Under the pieces are notes generated by a model. The model searched no databases. It worked only from the letters and a program-made list of their open reading frames with translations, and was not told the origin of the DNA. Positions 9,195 to 17,681 of a stretch of DNA of 64,000 nucleotides are shown here, piece after piece. Each line of letters starts with the position of its first letter. The stretch's first letter is position 1. The position numbers and the translations under genes were made by a program. The DNA is from Bog-756 sp963828385 (GTDB lineage Bacteria > Actinomycetota > Acidimicrobiia > Acidimicrobiales > RAAP-2), in assembly GCA_963828385.1 (NCBI GenBank), contig CAWHEF010000002.1, forward strand, positions 1,736,001 to 1,800,000, in the 5' to 3' direction.

Positions 9195-11066
9195 TCAGAC
9201 CGTGATGATGACCGGGACGATCATGGGCCGCTGGCGGGTCCGCGTGCCGATGAGCCGGCCGATCGACTTACGAGCGGCCCGGTTGAGCGCCTCATGGTCG
9301 GTGGTCGCCGAGGCCAGGGTCTGCTCGAGCGCCTTGATCAGCTGGTCGCGGGCCTCTTCGAGCACGGCATCGGTCAACGAAGCGTGGGCCCAGCCGCGGG
9401 TGACGATCTGAGGTGTCCCGACCACTTCTTCGCGCTTCAGGTCGACGGTGGCCGCCGCCATGATCACCCCCTCCTCGGAAAGGACCATCCGGTCGCGGAG
9501 GAGGCCGTGGCCGATATCGCCCACCGAGCTCCCGTCGACGAAGAGATAGCCCCCCGGGACCGTGCCGTCCCGTCGGAGACCGGATGCGTCGAGCTTCACC
9601 GCGTCCCCGTCCTCGCACAGCACCACCCGCTCGGGGCCGACCCCCACCGACGCCGCCACACGCACGTGGTTCGCCATGTGGCGGTACTCGCCATGGACGG
9701 GAACGAAGAACTCGGGCCTGGTGATCGAGATGAGGGTGGCCAGCTCGCCCTGGCGGGCGTGCCCGCTGGCGTGCACCCTCTCCATGCCCGAGTGGACCAC
9801 CTCGACCCCGCGGCGGTAGAGGGAATCGATCACCCGACCCACCGACCACTCGTTGCCCGGGATCGGGTGAGCACTGATGATGACGACGTCACCGGGCCTG
9901 AGCGAGAAGAACCGGTTCTCCCCTGTCGCCAGTCGCGACAGCGCTGACATCGGTTCGCCCTGGGACCCGGTCGAGATCACACAGACCTGACCCGGGTCGA
10001 GATCGTCGATGGCCTCGATGTCGACCAGGCTCCTCTCGGGGATGTGAAGCAATCCGAGGCGGCGACCCAGGGCCACGTTCTTCTGCATCGACCGTCCGAG
10101 GGTGGCCACCGACCGGCCACCGGCGATGGCGGCGTCGGCCACCTGCTGGACGCGGTGGATGTGACTGGCGAAGCAGGTGACGACGAGCCGCTGGTCCGGA
10201 TGGGCCAGGAACACGTTGCGCAGAACGGCACCGACCGAGGACTCCGACGCCGTGAACCCCGGCTCCTCGGCATTGGTGGAATCGGAGAGGAGGAGGCGGA
10301 TCCCCGGGTGGGAGGCGAGCTCGCCCATGCGGGCGAGGTCGGTTCGCCGTCCGTCCACCGGATGGAGGTCCAGCTTGAAGTCGCCCGAGTGGAGGACGAT
10401 CCCCTGGGGGGTGTGAAAGGCGGTGGCGAAGGCGTGCGGGACCGAGTGCGTGACCGGGATGAACTCGACGTCACAGGGGCCGATCCGCCGGCGCTCGCCG
10501 TCGACGACGGGGATCCACTCCACCCGGTCGGACATGCCCGCCTCGTCCACCCGGTTCCGGGCCAGGGCGAGTGTCAGCTCCGACCCGAAGACGGGCACGG
10601 CGAGGTCGCGGAGGAAGTAGGCGAGGCCGCCGGTGTGGTCCTCGTGGCCGTGGGTGAGGATCACGGCGTCGACCCGGTCGGCATTGTCCCGCAGGTAGGT
10701 GAAGTCGGGAAGGACCAGGTCCACTCCGGGCATGTCCGGCTCGGGGAACATGATGCCGACGTCGAGGACGAGGATGCGCCCCTCGACCTCGATGCACGCG
10801 CAGTTCCGCCCGATCTCGCCCAGTCCCCCCAAAAAGACGATGCGCACCGGGGAGGCGCCCTGTCGATCCGGTCGGCGCTGCTCGGTACCCTGCCCTCCCG
10901 ACCGATCAGAATCGGTCCAGGTGCCCTGGTCCGGCCCCGCTTCCCCCTTGCGCTTATGGGCCTTCCTCTTCTTCTTCCTCTTGCCTTCGCCGGCGTCGGC
11001 CTCGGGCAGTCCTGTCACTCCTCGCTGGCCGTCGGAACCTCGTCGATCGTGAGGAGTCACCGCCAC
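9195..11066 (-). CDS. rnj: Ribonuclease J
   Basis: Metallo-beta-lactamase/beta-CASP RNase with 5'-3' exo- and endonuclease activity in mRNA decay and rRNA maturation. 623 residues. The first ~75 are a Lys/Arg- and Asp/Gly-rich extension, common in actinobacterial RNase J. The catalytic domain begins at VRIVFLGGLGEIGRNC, and the zinc motif is LTHGHEDHTGG. The later histidine and acid ligands are in THSVPHAFA and HSGDFKLD, and the beta-CASP domain contains STNAEEPG and STGSQGEPMSAL. The C-terminal motif is VHGEYRHMANH. It lies between ftsK and dapA, a common actinobacterial arrangement. Confidence 0.96.
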   Translation of the reverse strand: MAVTPHDRRGSDGQRGVTGLPEADAGEGKRKKKRKAHKRKGEAGPDQGTWTDSDRSGGQGTEQRRPDRQGASPVRIVFLGGLGEIGRNCACIEVEGRILVLDVGIMFPEPDMPGVDLVLPDFTYLRDNADRVDAVILTHGHEDHTGGLAYFLRDLAVPVFGSELTLALARNRVDEAGMSDRVEWIPVVDGERRRIGPCDVEFIPVTHSVPHAFATAFHTPQGIVLHSGDFKLDLHPVDGRRTDLARMGELASHPGIRLLLSDSTNAEEPGFTASESSVGAVLRNVFLAHPDQRLVVTCFASHIHRVQQVADAAIAGGRSVATLGRSMQKNVALGRRLGLLHIPERSLVDIEAIDDLDPGQVCVISTGSQGEPMSALSRLATGENRFFSLRPGDVVIISAHPIPGNEWSVGRVIDSLYRRGVEVVHSGMERVHASGHARQGELATLISITRPEFFVPVHGEYRHMANHVRVAASVGVGPERVVLCEDGDAVKLDASGLRRDGTVPGGYLFVDGSSVGDIGHGLLRDRMVLSEEGVIMAAATVDLKREEVVGTPQIVTRGWAHASLTDAVLEEARDQLIKALEQTLASATTDHEALNRAARKSIGRLIGTRTRQRPMIVPVIITV

Positions 11067-11144
11067 CTGCCCTTTCGTCCCACCCCGGAGACCTTCGACG
11101 CGCCCGTGCCCGCCGCCGCCCCTGGGGAACCGCCCAGTCGGGGC

Positions 11145-12056
11145 TCAGACAACTGGCTGGCCGAGAAGACGCGTGCCTGCCGTCGCGACGATGGACTTGG
11201 CCTGTTCGTCCAAGTCGGCAGGGGCCCGAGGATGCGGGAGCCGGCACTGCCCCGCGGGGAGGCCGAGGGCCCGGCAGGCCGCCTTCGCCGGCACCGGGTT
11301 CGGGTATTCGTCGGTCGACTCGAACCGGTACGACCTGGCCAGCTGTCGGTTGACGGCAGCGGCGGCGTTCACGTCACCCGACCGGTAGCGGTCGAGCAGC
11401 TCAACGAAGAGCGGGGCGGCCCAGTGGCTGGCCACGCTCACGATGCCCGCCGAGCCGACAGAGGCGAAGGGCAGCGTCAGCGAATCGTCGCCGCAGTAGA
11501 CATCGAAGGACTCGGGTGTCCCTGCGATCACCTCTGCCGCCCCGACCACGTCTCCGGTGGCATCCTTCACCGCCACGATGTTCGACACCTCCCGGGCGAG
11601 CTCGATAGTGAGCGGCACGCCGATCCGGCGACCTGTCCGCACGGGGATGTCGTAGAGGACGACGGGCAGGCTGGTCGCCCCGGCCACGGCGCGGAAGTGG
11701 GCGGAAAGGCCTGCCTGCGACGGCCGGTTGTAGTACGGGGTGACCACGAGGACGGCCGAGGCGCCGGCGGACTCGGCCTCGGCGGTCAGTGCGAGGGAGT
11801 GGGAGGTGTCGTTTGTGCCGGTGGTGGCGATCACCGGGACGGTCACCGCCTCGGCCACGGCGCGGAACAGCGAGACACGCTCATCGTCGGTCAGTACGGG
11901 CCCCTCGCCGGTCGACCCCGCCACCACCAGCGCTTCGCTGCCCGTCGACGCCAGGTGGCGGGCGACGGTGGCGGCGCCGTCGAGGTCGAGGGCGCCCGCA
12001 CCGTCGAACGGGGTGACCATGGCGGTGACGACGGCGCCAAAGCGCGACACCGACAC
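11145..12056 (-). CDS. dapA: 4-hydroxy-tetrahydrodipicolinate synthase
   Basis: Condenses pyruvate with aspartate semialdehyde, the first committed lysine/DAP step. 303 residues from a GTG at 12056 (a second GTG lies two codons in). TIM-barrel markers: VTAMVTPFD, VAGSTGEGPVLTDDER, VVTPYYNRPSQAG with the relay tyrosine, YDIPVRTG, and Schiff-base lysine VAVKDATGD. The C-terminal half ends normally (NPVPAKAACRALGL). About 80 nt upstream of rnj on the same strand. The two partner enzymes dapB and dapF are also in the window but not adjacent. Confidence 0.95.
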   Translation of the reverse strand: MSVSRFGAVVTAMVTPFDGAGALDLDGAATVARHLASTGSEALVVAGSTGEGPVLTDDERVSLFRAVAEAVTVPVIATTGTNDTSHSLALTAEAESAGASAVLVVTPYYNRPSQAGLSAHFRAVAGATSLPVVLYDIPVRTGRRIGVPLTIELAREVSNIVAVKDATGDVVGAAEVIAGTPESFDVYCGDDSLTLPFASVGSAGIVSVASHWAAPLFVELLDRYRSGDVNAAAAVNRQLARSYRFESTDEYPNPVPAKAACRALGLPAGQCRLPHPRAPADLDEQAKSIVATAGTRLLGQPVV

Positions 12057-12204
12057 CTCAGCGGCCGCGCCGGAGCCGCTCAGCCGGGCAGCACCTCGTT
12101 CGCCTCATGCCAGAGCAGGCTACCAGCCACGATCGCGGGCTCTCGGCTGTTCCCCACCGCATCCCGGCGGAGGGCGTCGATGCCCGTCTCCCGCACCGGC
12201 CCGA

Positions 12205-13347
12205 TCAGGAGGCGAGCCGAGCCGTCGGAGGGGTGGCAGCCATGGCGTCGTACTCCTCGGAAGTGTCGACCCACGACTCGAACTCGATGACCCCGAGCTC
12301 GGTGAACTTCGTCCTCAGCCAGCCGTCCGCCGCGTCGAGCAGCCCGAGCTTCTTGCAGTTGGGGACGATCTTCGAGAACAGGAGGGCCTGGAACTGCGCA
12401 CGCTCCGGAGCCTGGTGGACGAGAGGGACGACCGCTTTGGGGTCGACTCCCATGCGCTCCCAGACCTCCTGCTGGAGGAAGCGGTCCCGCATGCGCACGG
12501 CAGCTTCGAAGGCGAACTCCTGCCGTTCACGAAGTTCGGTGGCGGAAAGGGACTGGTAGTACTCCTGGAGGCTGAGGACCCCGAAGGCCACGTGCCGTGC
12601 CTCGTCGGCCATCACGTAGCGGAGCAGCTGCTTGAGCAGCGGATCGCCGGTCATCTGGTGCATGAACCCGAAGGCGGCGAGGGCGAGGCCCTCCACCATG
12701 ATCTGCATCCCGAGGTAGGTCAGGTCCCACCGGGAGTCGGCGATGATGTCATCGAGCAGCATCCGAAGATGGGCATTGACCGGATAGTGCCCCGAGAGCT
12801 TCTCGTCGAGGTACTTGCCGAAGACCTCCACGTGCCGGGCCTCGTCCATGACCTGGGTGGACGCGTAGTACTTGGCGTCGATCCACGGGACCGACTCCAC
12901 GATCTTCGACGTGCAGATGAGCGCCCCCTGCTCGCCGTGGAGGAACTGGGACAAGGTCCAGTTCTGACTCTCCACTCCGAACCGCAGCCACTCGACGTCG
13001 GTCCACTTCTCGACGGGAGTGCCGGTGAGGTCGAACCCGGCGCCGAACCCGCCGCTGGCCTCGGCGTCCTCCAGCACGAGCTTCTCCTGGTCGACCTCGA
13101 TCTCCCAGGGAAGGTCGGTCTCCCCGTTCCACTGGGCCTTCTTCGCCTTCTCGTAGAGCTTGTTGAGCTTGGGGCGCGACCCCTTCTCGTAGTCCCAGGT
13201 GAACACCGAGTCGTAGTCCGAGTGGACGGGATGGCGGCCGTCGGCCTCCTCTGTCCCCACGACCGAAAGGATGGCCTCGTAGTCGTCGAGCTCGGTGCGA
13301 CCGATGATCTCCTCGGTGCTCCTCATGTCGCTCATGTCGGTGGTCAT
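12205..13347 (-). CDS. Ferritin-like diiron protein (possible oxygenase/desaturase relative)
   Basis: 380 residues from the ATG at 13347, preceded by AGGAG and overlapping the stop of the upstream TetR gene (ATGA). The helical core carries two DEARHV ExxH motifs (DEARHVEVFG and ADEARHVAFG), typical of a carboxylate/histidine-bridged di-iron four-helix bundle of the ferritin/ribonucleotide-reductase-R2/AurF type. No signal peptide or membrane helix. Reaction and substrate are not evident. Coupling to a TetR regulator suggests induction by a small hydrophobic ligand (inference). Similar TetR-linked ferritin-like proteins occur widely in actinobacteria. No haem or flavin motif is visible. Confidence 0.75.
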   Translation of the reverse strand: MTTDMSDMRSTEEIIGRTELDDYEAILSVVGTEEADGRHPVHSDYDSVFTWDYEKGSRPKLNKLYEKAKKAQWNGETDLPWEIEVDQEKLVLEDAEASGGFGAGFDLTGTPVEKWTDVEWLRFGVESQNWTLSQFLHGEQGALICTSKIVESVPWIDAKYYASTQVMDEARHVEVFGKYLDEKLSGHYPVNAHLRMLLDDIIADSRWDLTYLGMQIMVEGLALAAFGFMHQMTGDPLLKQLLRYVMADEARHVAFGVLSLQEYYQSLSATELRERQEFAFEAAVRMRDRFLQQEVWERMGVDPKAVVPLVHQAPERAQFQALLFSKIVPNCKKLGLLDAADGWLRTKFTELGVIEFESWVDTSEEYDAMAATPPTARLAS

Positions 13348-14125
13348 GGCACTTCTCCTGTCGTGATGGGCGCTGTCGTGACGGATTGCAATCGATCGAT
13401 GGCCGTGCTGCGCTGTCCGCTCCGCTGCCCGCTGTCGGAAGGATCGGAGTAGGGCGTGATGTCGATGGTCGAACCGAGGTCGGCGGCATGCAGGGCGTCG
13501 ATGCCGGGGAGCACGAACTGCTCGACCAGACGTCTGGTCCGGACACGATCGGTGAGATCGATGGAAGTCGAGGGGGCGATGGCGTAGGAGAGCACGATCC
13601 TGATGGCCCATTCGGCCACCCGGGCGGCCTCGGCCGAGGCTCATCCATCGGGCCAGGAACGGGGCCACGAACCGGGCCGCTGCGTCGAGGAGCCGGTTCG
13701 ACTCCTCAAATGCCAGGTGCCCGAGGATCGTCTGGGGCTCGTGGGCCACCAGGTACCGCAACGCCGGGTGACCGACGATGCGGGCAGAGGCTTCGACCAT
13801 GCCGTCCACCAGTGCACCAGCGAGATCGTCCGCTTCACCCAGTCGCAGGCCGACAGCGGTGTACAGCCGCGCCACCTCGGTGTCCACCACGGCGGCGAGA
13901 AGCTCGTCCCGGCCGCCGGGGAACGTCCGATACACGGTGGCCCGGGAGCACCGACGCCTGGCGGGCAATGTCGTCGACGGTGGTCTTCGCCGTGCCATGC
14001 CGGGCGAGGCACTGGAGGGTGGCGTCGATGATGCGCTCCCGCTTCGCCGACGGGGTCCCGGCTTCGGCGACGAACTCCAGGTCACCCCGCTGCCTGACCG
14101 GGCTCCCCTGCACGGCCACGTTCAC
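13344..14125 (-). CDS. TetR/AcrR-family regulator (two apparent frameshifts)
   Basis: The N-terminal helix-turn-helix domain is clear: AKRERIIDATLQCLARHGTAKTTVDDIARQA, then SRATVYRTFPGGRDELL after a one-base frame change near 13945. The ligand-binding helices run on (LRYLVAHEPQTILGHLAFEE), then a second frame change near 13635 leads to a tail ending in TTGEVP. The tail's TGA overlaps the ATG of the diiron gene, so the pair was evidently coupled. The start is uncertain; I use the GTG at 14125, and a GTG at 14173 is possible. It closely resembles the next TetR gene (RATVYRxFPGGRDxL), suggesting a local duplication. Either broken by indels or affected by sequencing error. Confidence 0.7.
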
Positions 14126-14206
14126 CGGTGAAGCTCGATCCACCGGTCCAGCTCGATCTCCTTGTACGACCACATCTGGAACAGTAAGCCGGGATTTGTC
14201 TCATTG

Positions 14207-14824
14207 TCAACAATCTCGTCTCGCGGGCCCGGGCCCTCCGGCCTCACGTGGCCCGGGCTCCGGCCGCACCACGCCGGCCAGCAGCTCGGCCCGGACGAGC
14301 TGGGCTACTTGCGCGGGGTCGTCGAGGTCCCATCGGCCCGGGGACGACATGTAGGACATGACCATCCGGGCCAGGAAGTCAGCCGCCTCGACGGGGTCCA
14401 CCCCGGGCGCCACTCCGCGACGCTCGAGGTACGGGCCGAGGAAATCGGCGATGCCGGCCCGGATCCGGTTGCTCTCCACGGTGAGAGCCGGGAGCAACCG
14501 GTCCGGCTCGGTCTGCATCACCCGTTGCAGTACGTCGTGCTCCACGATCGCCTGGTGGGCGAAGCGGATGCCCGACTCCATGACCTGTTCGAGGCTGGCG
14601 GCGTCGCGCACCTGCTCGTAGAGGCGGAGGAAGAACTGGACGGTGGCCCAGGCGATGACCTCGTCGATCAACTGGTCGCGGCCGCCGGGGAACACCCGGT
14701 AGACCGTGGCCCGAGACACATCGGCCTCCCGGGCGGCGTCGTCCATCGTCGTCTTGGCGATCCCCCACCGGGCCACGCAGGCGTAGGCCGCCTCGATGAT
14801 GCGCTGGCGGGTGTCGGTGGCCAA
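14207..14824 (-). CDS. TetR/AcrR-family transcriptional regulator
   Basis: 205 residues from a TTG at 14824, 10 nt after the dapB stop. HTH: TRQRIIEAAYACVARWGIAKTTMDDAAREADVSRATVYRVFPGGRDQLIDEV (residues 5-55, read in pieces). The C-terminal ligand domain is helical and lacks a recognisable ligand motif. Paralogue of the neighbouring frameshifted TetR: both share RATVYRxFPGGRDxL and the same overall length. Its position between dapB and the diiron operon suggests it regulates the latter or itself. Ends in a Pro/Gly-rich tail. Frame intact. Confidence 0.85.
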   Translation of the reverse strand: MATDTRQRIIEAAYACVARWGIAKTTMDDAAREADVSRATVYRVFPGGRDQLIDEVIAWATVQFFLRLYEQVRDAASLEQVMESGIRFAHQAIVEHDVLQRVMQTEPDRLLPALTVESNRIRAGIADFLGPYLERRGVAPGVDPVEAADFLARMVMSYMSSPGRWDLDDPAQVAQLVRAELLAGVVRPEPGPREAGGPGPARRDC

Positions 14825-14834
14825 CGGGGCCCGC

Positions 14835-15659
14835 TCAGAGACCGAGGAGGGGCTCGAGCCCGACGGTGAGCCCAGGCCTCGTCTCCACGGCCCTCACCGC
14901 CATGATCACGCCGTCCATGAACGACCTCCGGTCGTAGGAGTCGTGGCGGATCGTCAGACCCTGACCGGGTGCGCCGAAGACCACCTCCTGGTGGGCGACC
15001 AGTCCGGGAAGCCGCACCGAGTGGACTCGGACGCCTCCTGGTCCTCCTCCGCCCCGAGCCCCGTCCAGCACGACGGTCGTGGTCCGATCGGCGGCGAAGC
15101 CGCCTCCCTCTGAAGCGGTGCGGGAATCCGCCATCCTGGCGGCGGTGGCCATGGCCGTGCCCGACGGTGCATCCAGCTTGTTCTCGTGGTGGAGCTCGAT
15201 GATCTCGACCCCTTCGAACCACGGCGCGGCGAGCTCGGCGAACCTCATCATCAGCACGGCCCCGATGGCGAAGTTGGGTGCCAGCACGCAGTTGGGCGCC
15301 CCGAGGTCCGGGCCACCGAACTCGCGGGCCAGGGCGGCCACGTCCTCCTCGGTGAACCCGGTCGTACCGACCACGGTGTGGATGCCTGCCCCGGCGCAGT
15401 ACGGCAGCGTGATCCGCGCCGCCTCGAGGCGGGAGAAATCCACCGCGACCTGAGCGCCCGACTCGGTCAGCGCCTCGGGTGCGTCCGCGACGACGAGGCC
15501 GCTGCCTTCGTCGCCGAGGAGTGCCTCCAGGGGTTCCCCGGCTCGCGCCGGATCAACCGCCGTCACCAGCTCCAACCCGGCGGTGGCGAGCACGGCCCGG
15601 CACACTTCCCGACCCATCCTGCCCCCGGCCCCGACGACACCGACGCGCACCGGGGTCAC
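14835..15659 (-). CDS. dapB: 4-hydroxy-tetrahydrodipicolinate reductase
   Basis: NAD(P)H reduction step following DapA. 274 residues from a GTG at 15659 (MTPVRVGVVGAGGRMGREVC), giving the Rossmann loop GAGGRMG at residues 9-15. VAVDFS and VVGTTGFTEE follow, then the substrate signature ELHHENKLDAPSGTA with catalytic His-His and Lys. C-terminal RHDSYDRRSFMDGV matches the family. Any longer reading would extend into a non-coding-looking region upstream. It is the last minus-strand gene before the repeat-protein locus. Confidence 0.95.
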   Translation of the reverse strand: MTPVRVGVVGAGGRMGREVCRAVLATAGLELVTAVDPARAGEPLEALLGDEGSGLVVADAPEALTESGAQVAVDFSRLEAARITLPYCAGAGIHTVVGTTGFTEEDVAALAREFGGPDLGAPNCVLAPNFAIGAVLMMRFAELAAPWFEGVEIIELHHENKLDAPSGTAMATAARMADSRTASEGGGFAADRTTTVVLDGARGGGGPGGVRVHSVRLPGLVAHQEVVFGAPGQGLTIRHDSYDRRSFMDGVIMAVRAVETRPGLTVGLEPLLGL

Positions 15660-15946
15660 CCTACAGCGAGAGCCGCCAGGTACTTCTCGGTCAACGGAAG
15701 CCTCGAGTCGGGGTTGAGGCCAGCCCGCGCACCAAGCCGAGCTTCGACGGCACTGGACCCTGCTCCGTCCGGCGGTTCGTGGTCGATGAGCTGCAGTACC
15801 GTCATCGTAACCGACCATCGATTGATCGGTCCGAGCCCAAACGGTGATCGAGCGAGCGCATCCGCTTCGATGTGGTTCCATCAGTGTTCGGTGAATCCCG
15901 CCACTACGTTCAGCGAACCTCCATTCACAAGCTGTAGCGAAATCCG

Positions 15947-15975
15947 CCTCTGGCAAGGAATCCTGTTGCCAGAGG
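15947..15975. repeat. Inverted repeat, 10-bp arms, 9-nt loop
   Basis: Arms CCTCTGGCAA and TTGCCAGAGG are perfect complements around GGAATCCTG. It could be an RNA hairpin in the 5' leader of the downstream repeat-protein gene or a dimeric operator. No T-run follows on either strand, so a simple terminator for dapB is unlikely given its position upstream of that gene's start. Confidence 0.7.
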
Positions 15976-16001
15976 CTCCGCCGGGGAACATCATGGATCG
16001 A

Positions 16002-16025
16002 ATGACGGTTCGGCTGAACCGTCAT
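16002..16025. repeat. Inverted repeat, 10-bp arms, 4-nt loop
   Basis: ATGACGGTTC - GGCT - GAACCGTCAT: perfect arms, further flanked by GATC on both sides. Lies 26 nt after the previous hairpin and about 195 nt upstream of the TTG start at 16219. Possible operator or leader hairpin; function unknown. Confidence 0.75.
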
Positions 16026-16153
16026 CGGATCGGGCGGGCGCAGAGGAAATCGTCCGATGCAAAGAGCGGGGGCTCTCGCAGTGCGGACACTCATCGGGGG
16101 ACTAGGCGAGAAGTCTGTGTCTTCGACTGTACGCGCGGGGAGTCGCCGTTCTG

Positions 16154-16177
16154 ACTGTGGATCGCACTGTGGATCGC
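16154..16177. repeat. 12-nt perfect tandem direct repeat
   Basis: ACTGTGGATCGC occurs twice head to tail, 42-65 nt upstream of the TTG start of the Pro/Val/Ala repeat gene. The spacing of slightly more than one helical turn is compatible with tandem activator or repressor sites. Binding is inference. Confidence 0.6.
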
Positions 16178-16218
16178 TCAGGCGTTGCTGACCGACATGC
16201 GACATCGGGACTGATGCC

Positions 16219-17572
16219 TTGAGAACGGCAAAGCGGGCGCTCGTTCGGCTGGCCGTCTTCGGCGCGCTGGGATTTCTAGGCGTCGTCTTCGCACTTCTCC
16301 TCTCCGGCCGCGCTGGCGCTGCTACGCCGTCGCTCAACGTCCCGCAGTTGGGTTCGACCGTCCAAAGTGTGACGGCACCGGTGACCAGTCCTCTGGCTTC
16401 TGTAGTCCAACCAGCTGCTCCCGCAGCCGCCCCAGCGGCTCCGGTCGTGCAATCAGCTCAGCAGGTCGTCGCTCCAGCTGCTCCCGCAGCCGCCCCAGCG
16501 GCACCGGTCGTGCAAGCAGCTCAGCAGGTCGTCGCTCCGGTGGCTCCGGTCGTGCAAGCAGCTCAGCAGGTCGTCGCTCCGGTGGCTCCGGTCGTCGCTC
16601 AGGTGGCTCCGGTCGTGCAAGCAGCTCAGCAGGTCGTCGCTCCGGTGGCTCCGGTCGTCGCCCCGGGTGGCTCCGGTCGTCGCTCCGGTCGTGCCCCCGG
16701 TGGCTCCGGTCATCGCCCCGGTCGTGGCCCCGGTGGCTCCCGTCATCGCCCCGGTCGTGGCTCCGGTCGTCGCTCCGGTCGTGGCCCCGGTGGCTCCGGT
16801 CATCGCCCCGGTCGTCGCCCCGGTGGCTCCGGTCATCGCCCCGGTTGTCGCTCCAGTGGCTCCGGTCATCGCCCCGGTCGTGGCCCCGGTCATCGCCCCG
16901 GTCGTCGCTCCAGTGGCTCCGGTCATCGCCCCGGTCGTGGCCCCCGTGGCTCCGGTCATCGCCCCGGTTGTCGCTCCAGTGGCTCCGGTCGTCGCCCCGG
17001 TCATCGCCCCGGTCGTGGCCCCGGTCATCGCCCCGGTCGTCGCTCCAGTGGCTCCGGTCGTCGCCCCGGTGGCTCCGGTCGCTCCTCGCTCTGCTTCTCC
17101 AACGTCGAGCTCCAACCCCTCGCCGGTCCCAGGAGCGGCTGTACCGGCATCTGGCGGTTCGTTGGCATCGCCGGCCCTGGTTGCGAACGTGCCGGCAGCG
17201 ACGGCGTCGGCCGTGACGGTCGCCGATGCCTCGAAGGCTCAGGGGCTGACCGGTCCGGCGGTGGCTGCCCTTCCCGTCGCCGTTCTTGCTCTCCCGACCA
17301 CAGGGGCCCTGACCCCCTCGCCTGCCCTGCCCTTTACCCCGGTCGCCCCGGTTGCACCGGCTGCGCCGGTGGCTCCGGGCCCGATGGTCCCATCGTCTGG
17401 TGGCGACGGGGGATCAGGCGGAGGCACGGGATCTTCGTGGGCAAGCCACTTCCCGGCCGCCTTGTCGAGCCGGCTTGCCTCCCTTTCGTTGTCCGCCCAA
17501 TCGGCCCGCCTGGGCGCCGACTGGTCCGGACCGACGACGGAGTACTACTCCATCCTCATCTTCCCTGGCTAG
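16219..17572 (+). CDS. Exported Pro/Val/Ala-rich repeat protein (one apparent frameshift)
   Basis: Starts at TTG 16219; the frame has a TGA stop about 28 nt upstream and no ATG/GTG between. Residues 1-36 are a signal peptide: basic MRTAKRALVRLAV, hydrophobic core, cleavage near AGAA. Then come repeats of QAAQQVVAPVAPVV and a long VAPV/VIAPV array. A base is gained in a G run near 16668 (CCCCGGGTGG where neighbours have CCCCGGTGG); one base less restores the frame, continuing as VAP repeats to about 17090. A Ser/Ala/Pro-rich C-terminal half follows, ending EYYSILIFPG at 17572. About 451 residues after correction. No catalytic motif; likely a wall or extracellular spacer. Confidence 0.75.
16540..17090 (+). 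repeat. Imperfect tandem repeat array coding for VAPV/VIAPV units
   Basis: Short units built on GTCGTCGCTCCGGTGGCTCC and GTCATCGCCCCGGTCGTGG variants repeat with periods of 9, 12 and 21 nt. In the corrected frame they encode alternating V-(V/I)-A-P and V-A-P blocks. Unit length is a multiple of three, so copy-number change would keep the frame. This kind of array is prone to slippage and to assembly collapse, so the true copy number may differ. Confidence 0.85.
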
Positions 17573-17681
17573 CGGTTCCTTTCCCCTGACCGTCCGTGAG
17601 GCGATCAGCGTGCTGACCAGTTGGTAGCGGGCCAGATGGCCCGTATTCACCCAAATCAGACACTTTTGTGAAAGGAACACA

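Larger units (their letters stand above)
15660..16218. other. 559-nt intergenic region with hairpins and a tandem repeat
   Basis: No convincing gene on either strand. It holds two perfect inverted repeats (15947-15975 and 16002-16025) and a 12-nt perfect tandem repeat (16154-16177), listed separately. A weaker inverted repeat lies near 15810-15830. Base composition is visibly less GC-rich than the flanking genes, typical of a promoter region. It must contain the dapB promoter reading left and the promoter of the Pro/Val/Ala repeat gene reading right. I could not match it to a known riboswitch. Confidence 0.6.

Noticed and set aside
10044..12290. Very long plus-strand open frame opposite rnj and dapA
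   Set aside because: High-GC antisense artefact; no domain and the minus-strand genes are intact and conserved.
15660..16218. Riboswitch upstream of the exported repeat protein
   Set aside because: Considered a cyclic-di-AMP type, but the needed conserved core is not recognisable; only simple hairpins remain.
16453..17115. Long open frame on the minus strand of repeated Gly-Ala-Thr type
   Set aside because: It is the mirror of the VAP repeat array on the plus strand and lacks a start context or signal peptide of its own.
17291..17305. LPTTG motif in the Pro/Val/Ala-rich protein, resembling a sortase signal
   Set aside because: It is followed by about 90 more residues of Pro/Ala/Ser sequence with no hydrophobic helix and basic tail, so it is not a C-terminal sorting signal.
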